Source: Paenibacillus sp. NFR01
GTDB taxonomy: Bacteria > Bacillota > Bacilli > Paenibacillales > Paenibacillaceae
Assembly (NCBI RefSeq): GCF_900111565.1
Contig: NZ_FOIK01000004.1
Span: 1-64,000, forward strand
Length of the DNA stretch: 64,000 bases
Direction of reading: 5' to 3'
Each line of letters starts with the position of its first letter. The first letter of the stretch is position 1. The notes beneath the pieces are model-generated. The model saw nothing but the letters and a program-made list of their open reading frames with translations. It was not told where the DNA came from and did no database searches. The position numbers were made by a program, and so were the translations under genes. Below are positions 17,370 to 26,528 of this stretch, in pieces.

Positions 17370-18029
17370 CTACACCCCTTTAAACACATTTAACCCATGA
17401 CGTATTTTTACGATGTTATGAATTTTATCGATCTGCATTGCGCCTTCCTTCAAATAGGCAAACTCCATGCTGCTTTCGCGGGTCTCCCATTCATCCGGCG
17501 GACGGCTGATGCATTCGGCAATCCTTAGCTGCGTCGGTGCAAGCAGCGATGCGGCGATCAACGCCTCCTCGTTGCCTTCGGCTCCGGCATGGGCCATGCC
17601 CCGCAGTGCCCCGAGAATATAAATATCGCCCGTGCAGATAATCGTACCCCCGGGATTGACATCCCCGAGAAACAGCAAATTTCCGCGATGATGCAGCACC
17701 TGTCCGGAACGGACCATGCCGCTCAGCATAAAGAGGCTGTCTGGATCTTCCGCGCGGGGAGCCTCCGCCGCTTCCACGGAACGGATCAGCAGATTTCCCT
17801 GGCTCCTCAGAATCTCCAGCACGCTTTCTTTCTCGTCCTCAGTCAACACCCGTTCGCCAAGCTTGACATCCACATGGACGATCGGTCCTGTCAAAATATT
17901 TTGATGGCTGTGCTCCAGCTTAAAGCGAAGCTCGCTCAGTAGTTCCTCCAAGGAGCACTTGTCGTCCAACAGGAAAACCAGGCCGTCCTTGATGCCCTTT
18001 ATCCTTACATGCTTGGTTTGTACGGTCAT
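17370..18029 (-). CDS. minC: Septum site-determining protein MinC
   Basis: Predicted 219 aa. The N-terminal FtsZ-inhibiting domain (KGIKDGLVFLLDDKCSLEELLSEL) is followed by the C-terminal beta-helix (about 110-210) with VRSGQVLHHRGNLLFLGDVNPGG and AEGNEEALIAA. The ATG at 18027-18029 has GGAGG about 10 nt upstream. It is co-transcribed with minD downstream of the mre genes, as in Bacillus. Confidence 0.95.
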   Translation of the reverse strand: MTVQTKHVRIKGIKDGLVFLLDDKCSLEELLSELRFKLEHSHQNILTGPIVHVDVKLGERVLTEDEKESVLEILRSQGNLLIRSVEAAEAPRAEDPDSLFMLSGMVRSGQVLHHRGNLLFLGDVNPGGTIICTGDIYILGALRGMAHAGAEGNEEALIAASLLAPTQLRIAECISRPPDEWETRESSMEFAYLKEGAMQIDKIHNIVKIRHGLNVFKGV

Positions 18030-18110
18030 ATGCCTGTTCCCTCCATCCTGAAACATTCGTGCCGGGCCGGGCAAATTCCTTCTTTCCCCGCAAAGAAATC
18101 GGCCGGCCGC

Positions 18111-18635
18111 TTAAGCTGCCTCTTCCTTGCGTTCTTCCTTCTTCAGCAGCTCAAGCTGCTTGCGGAGCGGAACATAAAGAATCAGTCCAGCGGCAAAATG
18201 CAGCAGCATCGTCGGCAACATATGATGCAGCAGTGCCCAGTTATACGGCTCGTTGCTCAGGTTAAAGACGCTGTAAATGGCATAGCGGATGCTGTCCTCG
18301 AGCAGGCTGCCCAGCAGCACGACGGTCATCATCAGCGGCAGGGGCGTACGCGGGCTTTGAAAGATCAGGCCGATCAAATAAGCCGATACGCCCATGGCGA
18401 AGGAATGCGCGCCGAGAATCCGTCCATAAAACACGATGTCATGCAGCATGCCGAAAACGAGGCCAAGCACGAGCGCCGTATGCCGGTGATGATACACCGT
18501 AACAAATAAGATCACGACAAACACCAGATTCGGAATGAGCCTCATCTGCCATGCGTCGGGAATCAGCCAGGGCAAAATGGTACCCTCGATAATAAACAGC
18601 AGGAATAATAGAAGGATCAGAACGGGTTTACGCAT
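18111..18635 (-). CDS. mreD: Rod shape-determining protein MreD
   Basis: Predicted 174 aa, hydrophobic throughout with five or six membrane helices (for example PVLILLLFLLFIIEGTILPWLI and LIPNLVFVVILFVTVY). It works with MreC and MreB in lateral wall synthesis. Two starts are possible: ATG at 18633-18635, used here because it matches family N-termini, or GTG at 18639-18641, which overlaps the mreC stop as GTGA and has GGAGGAG upstream. Confidence 0.93.
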   Translation of the reverse strand: MRKPVLILLLFLLFIIEGTILPWLIPDAWQMRLIPNLVFVVILFVTVYHHRHTALVLGLVFGMLHDIVFYGRILGAHSFAMGVSAYLIGLIFQSPRTPLPLMMTVVLLGSLLEDSIRYAIYSVFNLSNEPYNWALLHHMLPTMLLHFAAGLILYVPLRKQLELLKKEERKEEAA

Positions 18636-18637
18636 TC

Positions 18638-19531
18638 TCACTTTCCGGCACTCTCCTCCGCATCCGCCGCCGTAAAGACCACAAAGAGGTCCTTCCAATC
18701 CTGGAACTCGGCGCTTGGTTTGACGATCGCGGTCGAAGTGAGGCCGAATTCGCCGACCTTGACATCCTCAACCGTGCCGATGATCATTCCGCGCGGATAC
18801 AATCCGCCGATGCCGGAGGAAATTACAGTGTCGCCTTTGACGATCGGATCGCCGACGGGGATTTTGTTCATCATCAGCATGCCGGTCTCCTGGTCGTAGC
18901 TTTCGATCATCCCGAACGACTTGCCTTCCTTGTTCAGCGCAGTGGCTGCGATCGGCGGCTGCGAATTCGGATCATTGTCGTCCATCATCGTCATCAGTTT
19001 GACCGTCGAGGTGAATTGGCTCACTTGGCTGATAACGCCCACCAACCCCTTAACGGAGGTTACGGCCATGTTCACCTTGATTCCGTTGCGGGACCCGAGG
19101 TCAATAACCAACGTATGATTGCTCGGCTCCGTCGTTACGCTGACCACGTTGGCAATGTGATATTCGTAGTTATAAAGCTCTTCCTGTTCTTTCGTGAAAT
19201 GTAGATCCTTCTGGTACTGCTCGTTCTGAGCTTTGATGAAATTATACTGCGCCATATTGCGCGTATACTGCGCCATCATGATTTTGAGCTGCTCGTTTTC
19301 TTCGGAAAGCTCATCCAGATGGCTGATATCCTGGAACAAGCCCGCTACATATCCAGCGGGCTTGTAGAATAGATTTTGCACGAAGCCGGTCGTATCCCTG
19401 ACAAAATTCTCGGGCCAGGACAAGCCTTTTCTCGTCCCCAAGCTGAAGCCCATGACGACGATAAACAGGACCAGCGTGATCAGCAAAATGAACAAACGTT
19501 TATTGTTAAACAGCTTAAACAGTTTCAACAC
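18638..19531 (-). CDS. mreC: Rod shape-determining protein MreC
   Basis: Predicted 297 aa. One N-terminal membrane helix (RLFILLITLVLFIVVMGFSL, residues 12-31), then a coiled coil around residues 70-110 (LSEENEQLKIMMAQYTRNMAQ), then the extracellular beta domains with a GLVGVISQVS motif. It is a scaffold for the elongasome. The start is GTG/TTG, close to AGAGGG, so the first few residues are uncertain. Confidence 0.95.
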   Translation of the reverse strand: MLKLFKLFNNKRLFILLITLVLFIVVMGFSLGTRKGLSWPENFVRDTTGFVQNLFYKPAGYVAGLFQDISHLDELSEENEQLKIMMAQYTRNMAQYNFIKAQNEQYQKDLHFTKEQEELYNYEYHIANVVSVTTEPSNHTLVIDLGSRNGIKVNMAVTSVKGLVGVISQVSQFTSTVKLMTMMDDNDPNSQPPIAATALNKEGKSFGMIESYDQETGMLMMNKIPVGDPIVKGDTVISSGIGGLYPRGMIIGTVEDVKVGEFGLTSTAIVKPSAEFQDWKDLFVVFTAADAEESAGK

Positions 19532-19589
19532 CCTCTAACAACCGTATTTCTCCCATATCGGGGGTTGATGTTCCAAGCAATGCCGCGTC

Positions 19590-20624
19590 CTAACGTTTGG
19601 AGCGGGTTCCGGCATTGCTGCGCGTTTTGAACAAATGAATGTTGTCCAGCGCTTTGCCTGTTCCGATGACGACGCAATCAAGCGGGTTCTCGGCGACAAG
19701 TACAGGCATTCCCGTCTCGCGGGCCAGCAGTTTGTCGAGGTTGCGGAGCAGCGCGCCGCCGCCGGTAAGCACGATTCCGCGGTCCATAATGTCAGCCGCC
19801 AGCTCCGGCGGGCATTTCTCCAGCGTTACCTTCACGGCTTCGATAATGGCGTTAACCGTATCGGACAACGCTTCGCAAATTTCGTCGGACGTAATCGTCA
19901 AAGTCTTTGGAAGTCCGGTCACGAGATCACGGCCGCGGATTTCCATCGTTTCGGCTTTATCCAGCGGCAGGGCGGAGCCAATGTCCATCTTGAGCTGCTC
20001 GGACGTGCGTTCGCCGATCATCAGGTTATACTGGCGTTTGATGTACTGGATAATCGACTCGTCGGCTTCATCCCCCGCCACGCGTACCGAGCGGCTGGTT
20101 ACGATCCCGCCCAGCGAGATCACGGCCACTTCGGTGGTACCCCCGCCGATGTCGACGACCATGCTGCCGGTCGGTTCCCATACCGGAAGGTCGGCGCCGA
20201 TCGCCGCGGCGAATGGCTCCTCGATAATGTAGGCCTCGCGCGCGCCTGCCTGCTTCGTCGCATCCTCAACGGCGCGCTGCTCTACGGCAGTTATGCCGGA
20301 CGGCACGCAGACCATGACATTCGGATGACGCTGGAACATGGAACGCTGCTTCTGCGCCTGACGGATGAAATATTTGATCATCGTGGCCGTCGTGTCGAAA
20401 TCGGCGATGACCCCATCCTTCATCGGACGGATGGCACGGATGTTGCCCGGCGTGCGCCCGATCATTTTTTTCGCGGATTCCCCTACGGCCTCAATGGCCT
20501 TTGTATCTGTATTAATGGCTACCACGGAAGGTTCTCTGACAACGATTCCTTTGCCGCGTACGTACACCAGCGTATTTGCTGTCCCAAGGTCGATACCCAA
20601 ATCTTTCGTAAAACTACCCAACAT
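19590..20624 (-). CDS. mreB: Cell shape actin MreB
   Basis: Predicted 344 aa. Actin-fold ATPase forming membrane-associated filaments that guide cell-wall synthesis. The phosphate-1 motif [15 protein letters not shown], the phosphate-2 motif [15 protein letters not shown] and the adenosine motif [13 protein letters not shown] are intact. AAAGGAGA precedes the ATG. First gene of mreBCD, oriented as in Bacillus. Confidence 0.98.
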   Translation of the reverse strand: MLGSFTKDLGIDLGTANTLVYVRGKGIVVREPSVVAINTDTKAIEAVGESAKKMIGRTPGNIRAIRPMKDGVIADFDTTATMIKYFIRQAQKQRSMFQRHPNVMVCVPSGITAVEQRAVEDATKQAGAREAYIIEEPFAAAIGADLPVWEPTGSMVVDIGGGTTEVAVISLGGIVTSRSVRVAGDEADESIIQYIKRQYNLMIGERTSEQLKMDIGSALPLDKAETMEIRGRDLVTGLPKTLTITSDEICEALSDTVNAIIEAVKVTLEKCPPELAADIMDRGIVLTGGGALLRNLDKLLARETGMPVLVAENPLDCVVIGTGKALDNIHLFKTRSNAGTRSKR

Positions 20625-20664
20625 GCTTATAATCTCCTTTTCCTAGTGAATCTGCACAATTATA

Positions 20665-21354
20665 TTACAGATAGCCCTTTTCTTTCAAACTGACAAAGCT
20701 GCCGTCCCCGATAACCAGGTGATCCAGCACGTCGATGCCTACGATTTCGCCTGCCTGCCGGAGTCTCGACGTCAAAGCGATATCCTCCGGGCTTGGCGTC
20801 GGATCGCCGCTCGGATGATTATGGGCGCATATAATTGCTGCGCTGCTCCATTTCATGGCTGCCCGGAACACCTCGCGCGGATGCACGATGGATGCGTTCA
20901 GGCTGCCCATGGACAATGTCTCTTGCGCGATGACATGGTTCTTCGTATTCAGAAAGAGGCACACAAAATGTTCTTTCTGCAAGTAACGCAACTGCTCTGA
21001 CAAAATCTCCGCTGCGTCAAACGGACTGCGGATGGTCACCGGCTCTGTCAGCCGCGAGTTCGCCATCCGCCTGCCGAGCTCAATGCCGGCTTTTAGTTGC
21101 ACCGCCTTGGCCGGGCCGATGCCTTTGATTTCAGTTAACTCTTGAATGCTCAGGTCCGCAAGGCCGCGAAGGCCGCCGGTCTGCCCCAAAATCCGCTGGG
21201 CGATATGTATAGCCGATTCCCGGCGCGTACCTGTCCGCAGCAAAATGGCCAGCAGTTCGGCCTGGCTCAGCGATTCCGCCCCATAATGCATCATGCGCTC
21301 GCGTGGACGTTCTTCATGGGGGAGGTCTCGCAGCATCAATGTTTGCAAGTCCAT
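20665..21354 (-). CDS. radC: RadC family JAB/MPN-domain protein
   Basis: Predicted 229 aa, full family length. An N-terminal helix-hairpin-helix region (LSIQELTEIKGIGPAKAVQLKAGIELG) leads into the JAMM metal site HNHPSGDPTPSPED (about residue 176-189), with the conserved glutamate/SMGSLN segment upstream. The historical DNA-repair role is doubtful and the biochemical activity is not established. It sits between maf and mreB as in Bacillus. Confidence 0.93.
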   Translation of the reverse strand: MDLQTLMLRDLPHEERPRERMMHYGAESLSQAELLAILLRTGTRRESAIHIAQRILGQTGGLRGLADLSIQELTEIKGIGPAKAVQLKAGIELGRRMANSRLTEPVTIRSPFDAAEILSEQLRYLQKEHFVCLFLNTKNHVIAQETLSMGSLNASIVHPREVFRAAMKWSSAAIICAHNHPSGDPTPSPEDIALTSRLRQAGEIVGIDVLDHLVIGDGSFVSLKEKGYL

Positions 21355-21370
21355 CCCGATCCCTCTTTCC

Positions 21371-21982
21371 CTAGCGTTCCTGTCCGTTCAGAACAGGGAT
21401 GCCGTATTCCGAAAGCATCCGTCCAAGGAGCGCAAGCGGTAAACCGACGACGGCGAAATAGTCGCCCTCGATGGCTTCCACCAATGTGGCGCCGAGCCCT
21501 TGAATCGCATAAGAGCCGGCTTTGTCGGCAGGCTCTCCGGTAGCAATATACGCCGCGATCTCTTCGCGGCTCATGGGCCGCATCGTCACGGACGTTGATT
21601 TGTAATCAACCGCAGTCTGTCCATCCGGCAGCCCGATGCAGGCCACTCCGGTAAATACCCGGTGCGTCCGGCCCTGAAGCATGCTGAGCATGTCCATGCT
21701 GTCTCCTTCATCCGCCGGCTTGCCGAGTACCTTGCCATCCAGCACGACGATCGTATCGCTGCCGACGACAACGGCATTCCGGCCGCTTGCCGCGGGAACC
21801 ACCGCCTGCGCCTTGCGGAGGGCGAGCTCCTGGACAATTTTCTCCGGCGCCCAATCCGGAGGCGTGCTTTCGTCGGCGTCGCTGACCATAACCTCGAAAG
21901 GCAGGCCAAGCGAGGACAACAGCTCCCGTCTGCGCGGCGAGCCCGAGGCGAGGATTATTGGGCGGAAAGATTTCAGCTCCAT
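21371..21982 (-). CDS. maf: Maf-like nucleoside triphosphate pyrophosphatase
   Basis: Predicted 203 aa. It removes non-canonical or dTTP/UTP-type nucleotides. The signature LASGSPRRRELL (phosphate loop) and VVGSDTIVVLDGKVLGKP and DKAGSYAIQG blocks are plain. An earlier GTG start 10 codons upstream is open, but the ATG at 21980-21982 matches family N-termini, with AAAGGA some 13 nt upstream. Confidence 0.93.
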   Translation of the reverse strand: MELKSFRPIILASGSPRRRELLSSLGLPFEVMVSDADESTPPDWAPEKIVQELALRKAQAVVPAASGRNAVVVGSDTIVVLDGKVLGKPADEGDSMDMLSMLQGRTHRVFTGVACIGLPDGQTAVDYKSTSVTMRPMSREEIAAYIATGEPADKAGSYAIQGLGATLVEAIEGDYFAVVGLPLALLGRMLSEYGIPVLNGQER

Positions 21983-22023
21983 CGTTATAGCAGCATCCTT
22001 TCCCGGCTTCACCCGCTAAAAGC

Positions 22024-22269
22024 TTACAGTCTGCGGTACAGCCACACGGCGGCTACAATGCCGGCAAGACTGAGCAGACATAATTTCAGATGAATGGTGA
22101 TGTCATAGGTAATGATGTCCAAATCGGCTTGCGGCGACCATTTCAGAACGGTCGTTTTTGTGAGAAAAGACAGCATTTTAACGGGCTCCAGCGCTTTGGC
22201 GATCCACGCCCCCGCCAGCCAGCCCAGAATCAGAAATAACAGCAACATTCCTACATTTTTCTTCTTCAT
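22024..22269 (-). CDS. Small two-helix membrane protein (DUF4321 type)
   Basis: Predicted 81 aa. Two hydrophobic helices (GMLLLFLILGWLAGAWIA near the N-terminus and LCLLSLAGIVAAVWLY at the C-terminus) flank a short loop, the pattern of the DUF4321 family commonly found beside maf/radC in clostridia and Paenibacillus. Function unknown; the family call is by pattern. Confidence 0.75.
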   Translation of the reverse strand: MKKKNVGMLLLFLILGWLAGAWIAKALEPVKMLSFLTKTTVLKWSPQADLDIITYDITIHLKLCLLSLAGIVAAVWLYRRL

Positions 22270-22433
22270 CGGAGTCTTCCCTCGCCATTTTTTGACACCC
22301 TAATTATTATACGGTGAAACCGGGGCCAATTACAAACGCTAAATCCCCGAGGGAAATGATTACCACAAAAAGGGGTAATCTGGCGGAATATTCACCGGCG
22401 CAAGAGGCCCATAGGCCGATAAAATCCGCATAT

Positions 22434-22464
22434 AAAGGCCCCCCGCCTAATCCGCGGAGGGCCC
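22434..22464 (-). terminator. Terminator after the SpoIIB-like gene
   Basis: Stem GGCCCCCCGC / GCGGAGGGCC with a 7-nt loop, 10 bp past the stop, followed by TTTATATG on the minus strand. Confidence 0.65.
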
Positions 22465-22473
22465 TGTTTCCTT

Positions 22474-23691
22474 TCAGGTCCGGTTAACTGTCATCAGCCC
22501 AAGCAGCTTCTCCTGCCCGGAGAGAAATTCCATCATCGCATCCTGCATTTCCCACAGCAGTCCTTGGGCCTGGTTTTTATTGTATTCGCTGAGGGCGGCG
22601 ATGCCCCGGCTCATCGATTTCTCCAGTTCCGCGCAGACGCCACCGCCCGCTGCACCGACTCCCGGCGACAGCGTTTTGACCGCCTCGGTCCACTGCATGT
22701 GCAGATCGCTGACGGCCTTCGTGTCCGCCGCAGCCCCGCCTTCGCCGCTGAGCAGTGAAGCGGAAAGCCGGCTCAGCTCGCCAAGCAACCGGCCGCTGGC
22801 AGTGAAGTAGTTCTCCACTACAGCTGCCTTGCCCGCAAATACAACGTGATCCGCCGCCGGCAGTGTTACCTCCCGGACATACAGCTCGATGCCCTGGTTC
22901 TTAAGGCCGCTGCTGAGCAGCTTGGCTTGCTCACGGTCCGGCGAAATGCCGGCGTACACCCGGTTTCCGCCCTCGGGATCACTCCCCGCCGCCAGACCGG
23001 CGGCGAGCAGCTCTTCCTTCGCTTGCGCCGCGGCTTCAGGCGTGCTGAAGACGCCGTATTGCAGCAGAAAGTAGCTTTGCGCTGCGATCGTCACCGGCAT
23101 TTGGCCTGCGCCGGGGCCGGAGGAGTCCGTTGCCGCCGGCGGAGCCTGCGACGTATCGACGACCGGCGTGCCGGCAGAGCCGCCGTTTACCGAGGCGCCG
23201 CTGTCCCCGCCGCCTCCGAGGAACGAGAGTGCCGCATAACCGAGCAGCAGCCCTGTTCCCATCGCTCCCGCCACAGCCAAGGCGAACTTCCATACATGCG
23301 AGGGGCGCCGCGTCTGGTAAGAGCTGCCATAGTCTGCTTTACGGCCGGGGCTCTCATTATAATCGTAGCGGGTATAATCCCTATCGTCATCCACATCCGC
23401 ATAGTTATCCCTGTAGTCATTCTTGAATTCGTATCCGGAATAGGTTTTATCCTGCGGCTGGTCCCAGCTACGTCCCCGCTTCAACTCCGGTTCCCCATAA
23501 TCGCCGTTCCGGGGTTCGTCGGCAATGCCGCCGTATGGCAGCAATTCAATCACTACCGGCTCCGGTTCCGGCACCTTGTATTCCTTCGCCTCCGTCCCGA
23601 ACGTCTGCAGGGAATGCCTGTCCGCCGTCTGCTCCGTACCGGATTTCTGTTCCTCGTTAAACCGGAACGTCATTTTTCTGCTGCTGCTCAA
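22474..23691 (-). CDS. SpoIIB-like SPOR-domain membrane protein
   Basis: Predicted 405 aa. An acidic, Tyr/Asp-rich disordered N-terminus (residues 1-130) precedes one transmembrane helix (FALAVAGAMGTGLLLGYAALSFL). A SPOR-like domain follows (SYFLLQYGVFSTPEAAAQAKEELLAAG to GIELYVREV), which would bind septal peptidoglycan, and then a helical C-terminus. SpoIIB promotes septal wall thinning and engulfment in Bacillus. Assignment rests on the domain plan and on the place after maf. Start is TTG at 23689-23691, with GAGGTG 7 nt upstream. Confidence 0.72.
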   Translation of the reverse strand: MSSSRKMTFRFNEEQKSGTEQTADRHSLQTFGTEAKEYKVPEPEPVVIELLPYGGIADEPRNGDYGEPELKRGRSWDQPQDKTYSGYEFKNDYRDNYADVDDDRDYTRYDYNESPGRKADYGSSYQTRRPSHVWKFALAVAGAMGTGLLLGYAALSFLGGGGDSGASVNGGSAGTPVVDTSQAPPAATDSSGPGAGQMPVTIAAQSYFLLQYGVFSTPEAAAQAKEELLAAGLAAGSDPEGGNRVYAGISPDREQAKLLSSGLKNQGIELYVREVTLPAADHVVFAGKAAVVENYFTASGRLLGELSRLSASLLSGEGGAAADTKAVSDLHMQWTEAVKTLSPGVGAAGGGVCAELEKSMSRGIAALSEYNKNQAQGLLWEMQDAMMEFLSGQEKLLGLMTVNRT

Positions 23692-23822
23692 GTCCGCGCA
23701 CCTCGCTATCCTCTAATCTATAAGACAACCTATGATAGACGATAGAGAAATATGCGGATTGTTTTGGCAACACCAAGCGTGAGGCAGCGATTTCGGACAG
23801 CTCGCAGTACCCGTTCGCAAAT

Positions 23823-25004
23823 TCACACCAGCGCCAGCAGCTTCGATTTCACGCTTCCCGCTTCATAATGGGCCATAAGCGTTTGCCGGGCGCCTTCGGC
23901 CAGCTGCCTTCCTTCCTGTTCGTTGCGGAATAGGCGGACGATGCTGTCGGCGAAAGCCTGAGGCTCATCCGCGATCAAAATATTGCGTGAATGCTCGTAA
24001 CGCAGCCCTTCCGCGCCTTTGGAGCTGGACACCACCGGTGTTCCAAGCGCCCAAGCCTCGAGAATCTTCAGCCTGGTTCCGCTGCCCTCCAGAAGCGGAG
24101 CGACCACCACTTTGGCCTTTCGCACGTACTCCGCCACGCTGTCTACATAACCGGTAATGACGATGGATGGATCTTTTCCGGCAAGCGCGGCCACCTCCGG
24201 ATGCACATCCCGGCCGACAATGTACCACTTCACTCCCGGAATTTGTGCCTTAACGGAAGGATAAATGTCCCGGAAGAAATAAGCAGCTGCGTGAATGTTC
24301 GGAAAATAGTTCATATTGCCCGGCAGGATGATCCAGTTTTCTTGGGCAGCCCGAGGCGCGTCGCTGTAATCGCCGATACGGATAAAGTTGGGAATGACAT
24401 GCACTTTGGAGGCGTTTTTGCCCGAGAGCGCCCTGAAGGATTGCCCGTCTTCTTCGGAGGTAGTCAGCAGCACATTCGTTTTGTCCATCAGCTTGCGTTC
24501 GTCCCGCCGCGTCCAGAAGGCATTCAGCGAAAAATAAAGCTTGGCCAGCCCCCGCTTGCTGCCGGCCAGCTGTGCCGACAACCCGCTCTCGAAGTTATGC
24601 GCGTCGGTGATGATCTCCGCTTCCGGCAATGCCTGCCGCACGATGTCGATGCAGCAGCCGAGGAGGCTGTGCGAAATGAAGACCTGCCGGTATTGGTGCT
24701 CGCGGCACAAGCTGACGATTGTGCGCCGCATATCGACATCGGCATGGCTCATATAAGAGCAGTTGCGCCACGTATACAGCGAACGCAGCATCGCCTTGCG
24801 GTAATTCATGGAGCGCTGTACCTCGTATACGTTTAATTGCGGCCGGGTAGGCGTGTCCGCAGTTCCCTCTCGTCCCCGGTAAGTAATTAGATCGACCTCA
24901 TACTTGTCTTGCAGAAGGCTCAGGATATTGCCGGTGCGCAGCTTGCCTCCGCTGTCCTGCGGAAACGGATTCTCCGCGGTAATAAACAGCAGTCGCTCTC
25001 TCAT
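23823..25004 (-). CDS. Glycosyltransferase family 4 (GT-B fold)
   Basis: Predicted 393 aa. The C-terminal Rossmann half holds ILPGNMNYFPNIHAAAYFF, WYIVGRDVHPEV and the nucleotide-sugar binding VVAPLLEGSGTRLKILEAWALGTPVVSSSKGAEGL region. The N-terminus has the acceptor-side GGKLRTGNILSLL motif. The acceptor is unknown; a surface or spore polysaccharide is a guess from context. The ATG at 25002-25004 has GGAGAA 8 nt upstream; the earlier GTG is too close to that site. Confidence 0.87.
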   Translation of the reverse strand: MRERLLFITAENPFPQDSGGKLRTGNILSLLQDKYEVDLITYRGREGTADTPTRPQLNVYEVQRSMNYRKAMLRSLYTWRNCSYMSHADVDMRRTIVSLCREHQYRQVFISHSLLGCCIDIVRQALPEAEIITDAHNFESGLSAQLAGSKRGLAKLYFSLNAFWTRRDERKLMDKTNVLLTTSEEDGQSFRALSGKNASKVHVIPNFIRIGDYSDAPRAAQENWIILPGNMNYFPNIHAAAYFFRDIYPSVKAQIPGVKWYIVGRDVHPEVAALAGKDPSIVITGYVDSVAEYVRKAKVVVAPLLEGSGTRLKILEAWALGTPVVSSSKGAEGLRYEHSRNILIADEPQAFADSIVRLFRNEQEGRQLAEGARQTLMAHYEAGSVKSKLLALV

Positions 25005-25312
25005 ATTCACTTCTCCTCATCCAATGTTTCTATATTTTATGTTTATTATAGTTATATACCCAATAATCCGGAGCAAGATTTGTTAATTTATGGTTTTCAA
25101 AAAAATAAACACGGTGCTTTGACTTCGGCGGTGATCCAGGCATAGACAATCCATCCGGGAGCCGCGGATAAGCGTCTTGGCGCATCGCGCAGCACAAACT
25201 TATTAAACTTGCAAAAAAAGCAGAGCAGCGATTCCCCTTCATCAAGGGGCGCTGCTCTGCTTATGTTCAGAGGGATGCAGACGAACAGTTAAATTTATGT
25301 GGTGTTTTCCCA
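25005..25312. other. Intergenic region between glycosyltransferase and GGDEF gene
   Basis: About 300 bp. The right part holds the terminator listed separately. The left part (25011-25110) is AT-rich, with a minus-strand TATAAT near 25045 but no convincing -35, so it may carry the glycosyltransferase promoter. No gene is supported. Confidence 0.5.
25218..25262 (-). terminator. Terminator after the first GGDEF gene
   Basis: Long stem AAGCAGAGCAGCG / CGCTGCTCTGCTT with an inner CCCTT / AAGGG stem, followed by TTTTTTGC on the minus strand. Strong by eye. Confidence 0.9.
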
Positions 25313-26473
25313 TTAAACAAGTGGGCAATGTACCACGCAATTCCGCCCCTGCTGCTTGGCTTCATAAAGCGCTTTGTCGCTTAAACGGTACAATGTATTC
25401 AGCGGAACGCGCTGTCCGGGTTGTACCGTCACAAGGCCGAGGCTGATCGTATAGGAGAGCGACATTCCCGGCAAAGCAGATGCTTCCACCACCCGGCGCA
25501 GCCGTTCGGCAATTTCTTCGGCGGCGGTTTCATCCGCACGGTGCAGCAGAATGGCAAATTCCTCGCCGCCGAACCGGCCGAATAAATCGCCGCGATCGAG
25601 CTCGGCAGCAATTTTTCCGGCAAAATGCCTCAGCACCCGATCTCCGGTGTCATGCCCGTGCGAATCGTTGACGCTCTTGAAATGATCCACATCCACCAGC
25701 AAAAACGAATACGGAACCGCATGGCGCGCCGCACCCATAATCAGCGGACGGGCACGCTGCACGAACGCGCGGCGGTTCAAAATTCCCGTCAACTCATCGT
25801 AGGTCGCCGCCCGCTCCAGCTCCGCGTACGACCGTTCCCGCATCAGAAGCATAAAGCCGGCGGTGCCGATAAGCATCTGCAAATACAAACCGACGTAGAA
25901 CAAATCCTGCAGAAATCCGCCAACTGCCGGAGCACGCTCCGCCAAATGGCCTACCGCGAGTATCCCCTTGCCGAGCAGCGACAAAATGACGACAATGTAA
26001 AGCACTCCGATCAGTTTTTGCAGTGGTGTCTCTTTTAGCTTGACCAGCAGGACATAGGCTGGGTAAAATCCCCCAAAAGCGCCCGTCAGCGAAGCCACCG
26101 CGACGAAATAGGGCCTCGACGGCAACAGCGGATACAGAATAATCAATCCGGACCCGGCAATGGCTACCAAGGTGAAATAGCGTTCTTTTACCCTTTCCGA
26201 GTAGGCGCCGAGCAGCTTGAGCAGCGAAAAAGCCTCCGTGACCGCGGCGGCAAGGTATAACATGATAAATATCGGCAGGATATAACGGATATGCCCGGGA
26301 GCCAGGACAAGCAGCAGTCCCAGAATCAGAATCTGCAGCAGCTTGGAAGCAACGGACAAACGCGAAGCCTCATCTTTATAGCGGGAACGGTATGCCAGCA
26401 TGAGGAGCACCGTAAACAAATTTCCGAAAAAAAGGCATACTTCCAGCGTAACCAGATCAAAATGTGCGGTGAT
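25313..26473 (-). CDS. Membrane-bound diguanylate cyclase (GGDEF), possible ATC start
   Basis: Predicted 386 aa from ATC at 26471-26473, or 368 aa from TTG at 26417-26419. Six or seven N-terminal membrane helices (to about residue 210) precede a GGDEF domain with active-site GRFGGEEF; the inhibitory I-site RxxD is absent (DRGD at that place). It would make c-di-GMP. The next gene is a paralogue whose first 17 residues align position for position with the reading frame upstream of the TTG, up to ATC. That ATC has GGGGGGAG a few bases upstream, whereas the TTG has no good site and would remove half of the first membrane helix. See findings. Confidence 0.85.
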   Translation of the reverse strand: MTAHFDLVTLEVCLFFGNLFTVLLMLAYRSRYKDEASRLSVASKLLQILILGLLLVLAPGHIRYILPIFIMLYLAAAVTEAFSLLKLLGAYSERVKERYFTLVAIAGSGLIILYPLLPSRPYFVAVASLTGAFGGFYPAYVLLVKLKETPLQKLIGVLYIVVILSLLGKGILAVGHLAERAPAVGGFLQDLFYVGLYLQMLIGTAGFMLLMRERSYAELERAATYDELTGILNRRAFVQRARPLIMGAARHAVPYSFLLVDVDHFKSVNDSHGHDTGDRVLRHFAGKIAAELDRGDLFGRFGGEEFAILLHRADETAAEEIAERLRRVVEASALPGMSLSYTISLGLVTVQPGQRVPLNTLYRLSDKALYEAKQQGRNCVVHCPLV

Positions 26474-26528
26474 GAAACTCCCCCCTACCCTTCAGCCGGC
26501 CCAGGCATGCAGTATGGGCATGAAGCCC

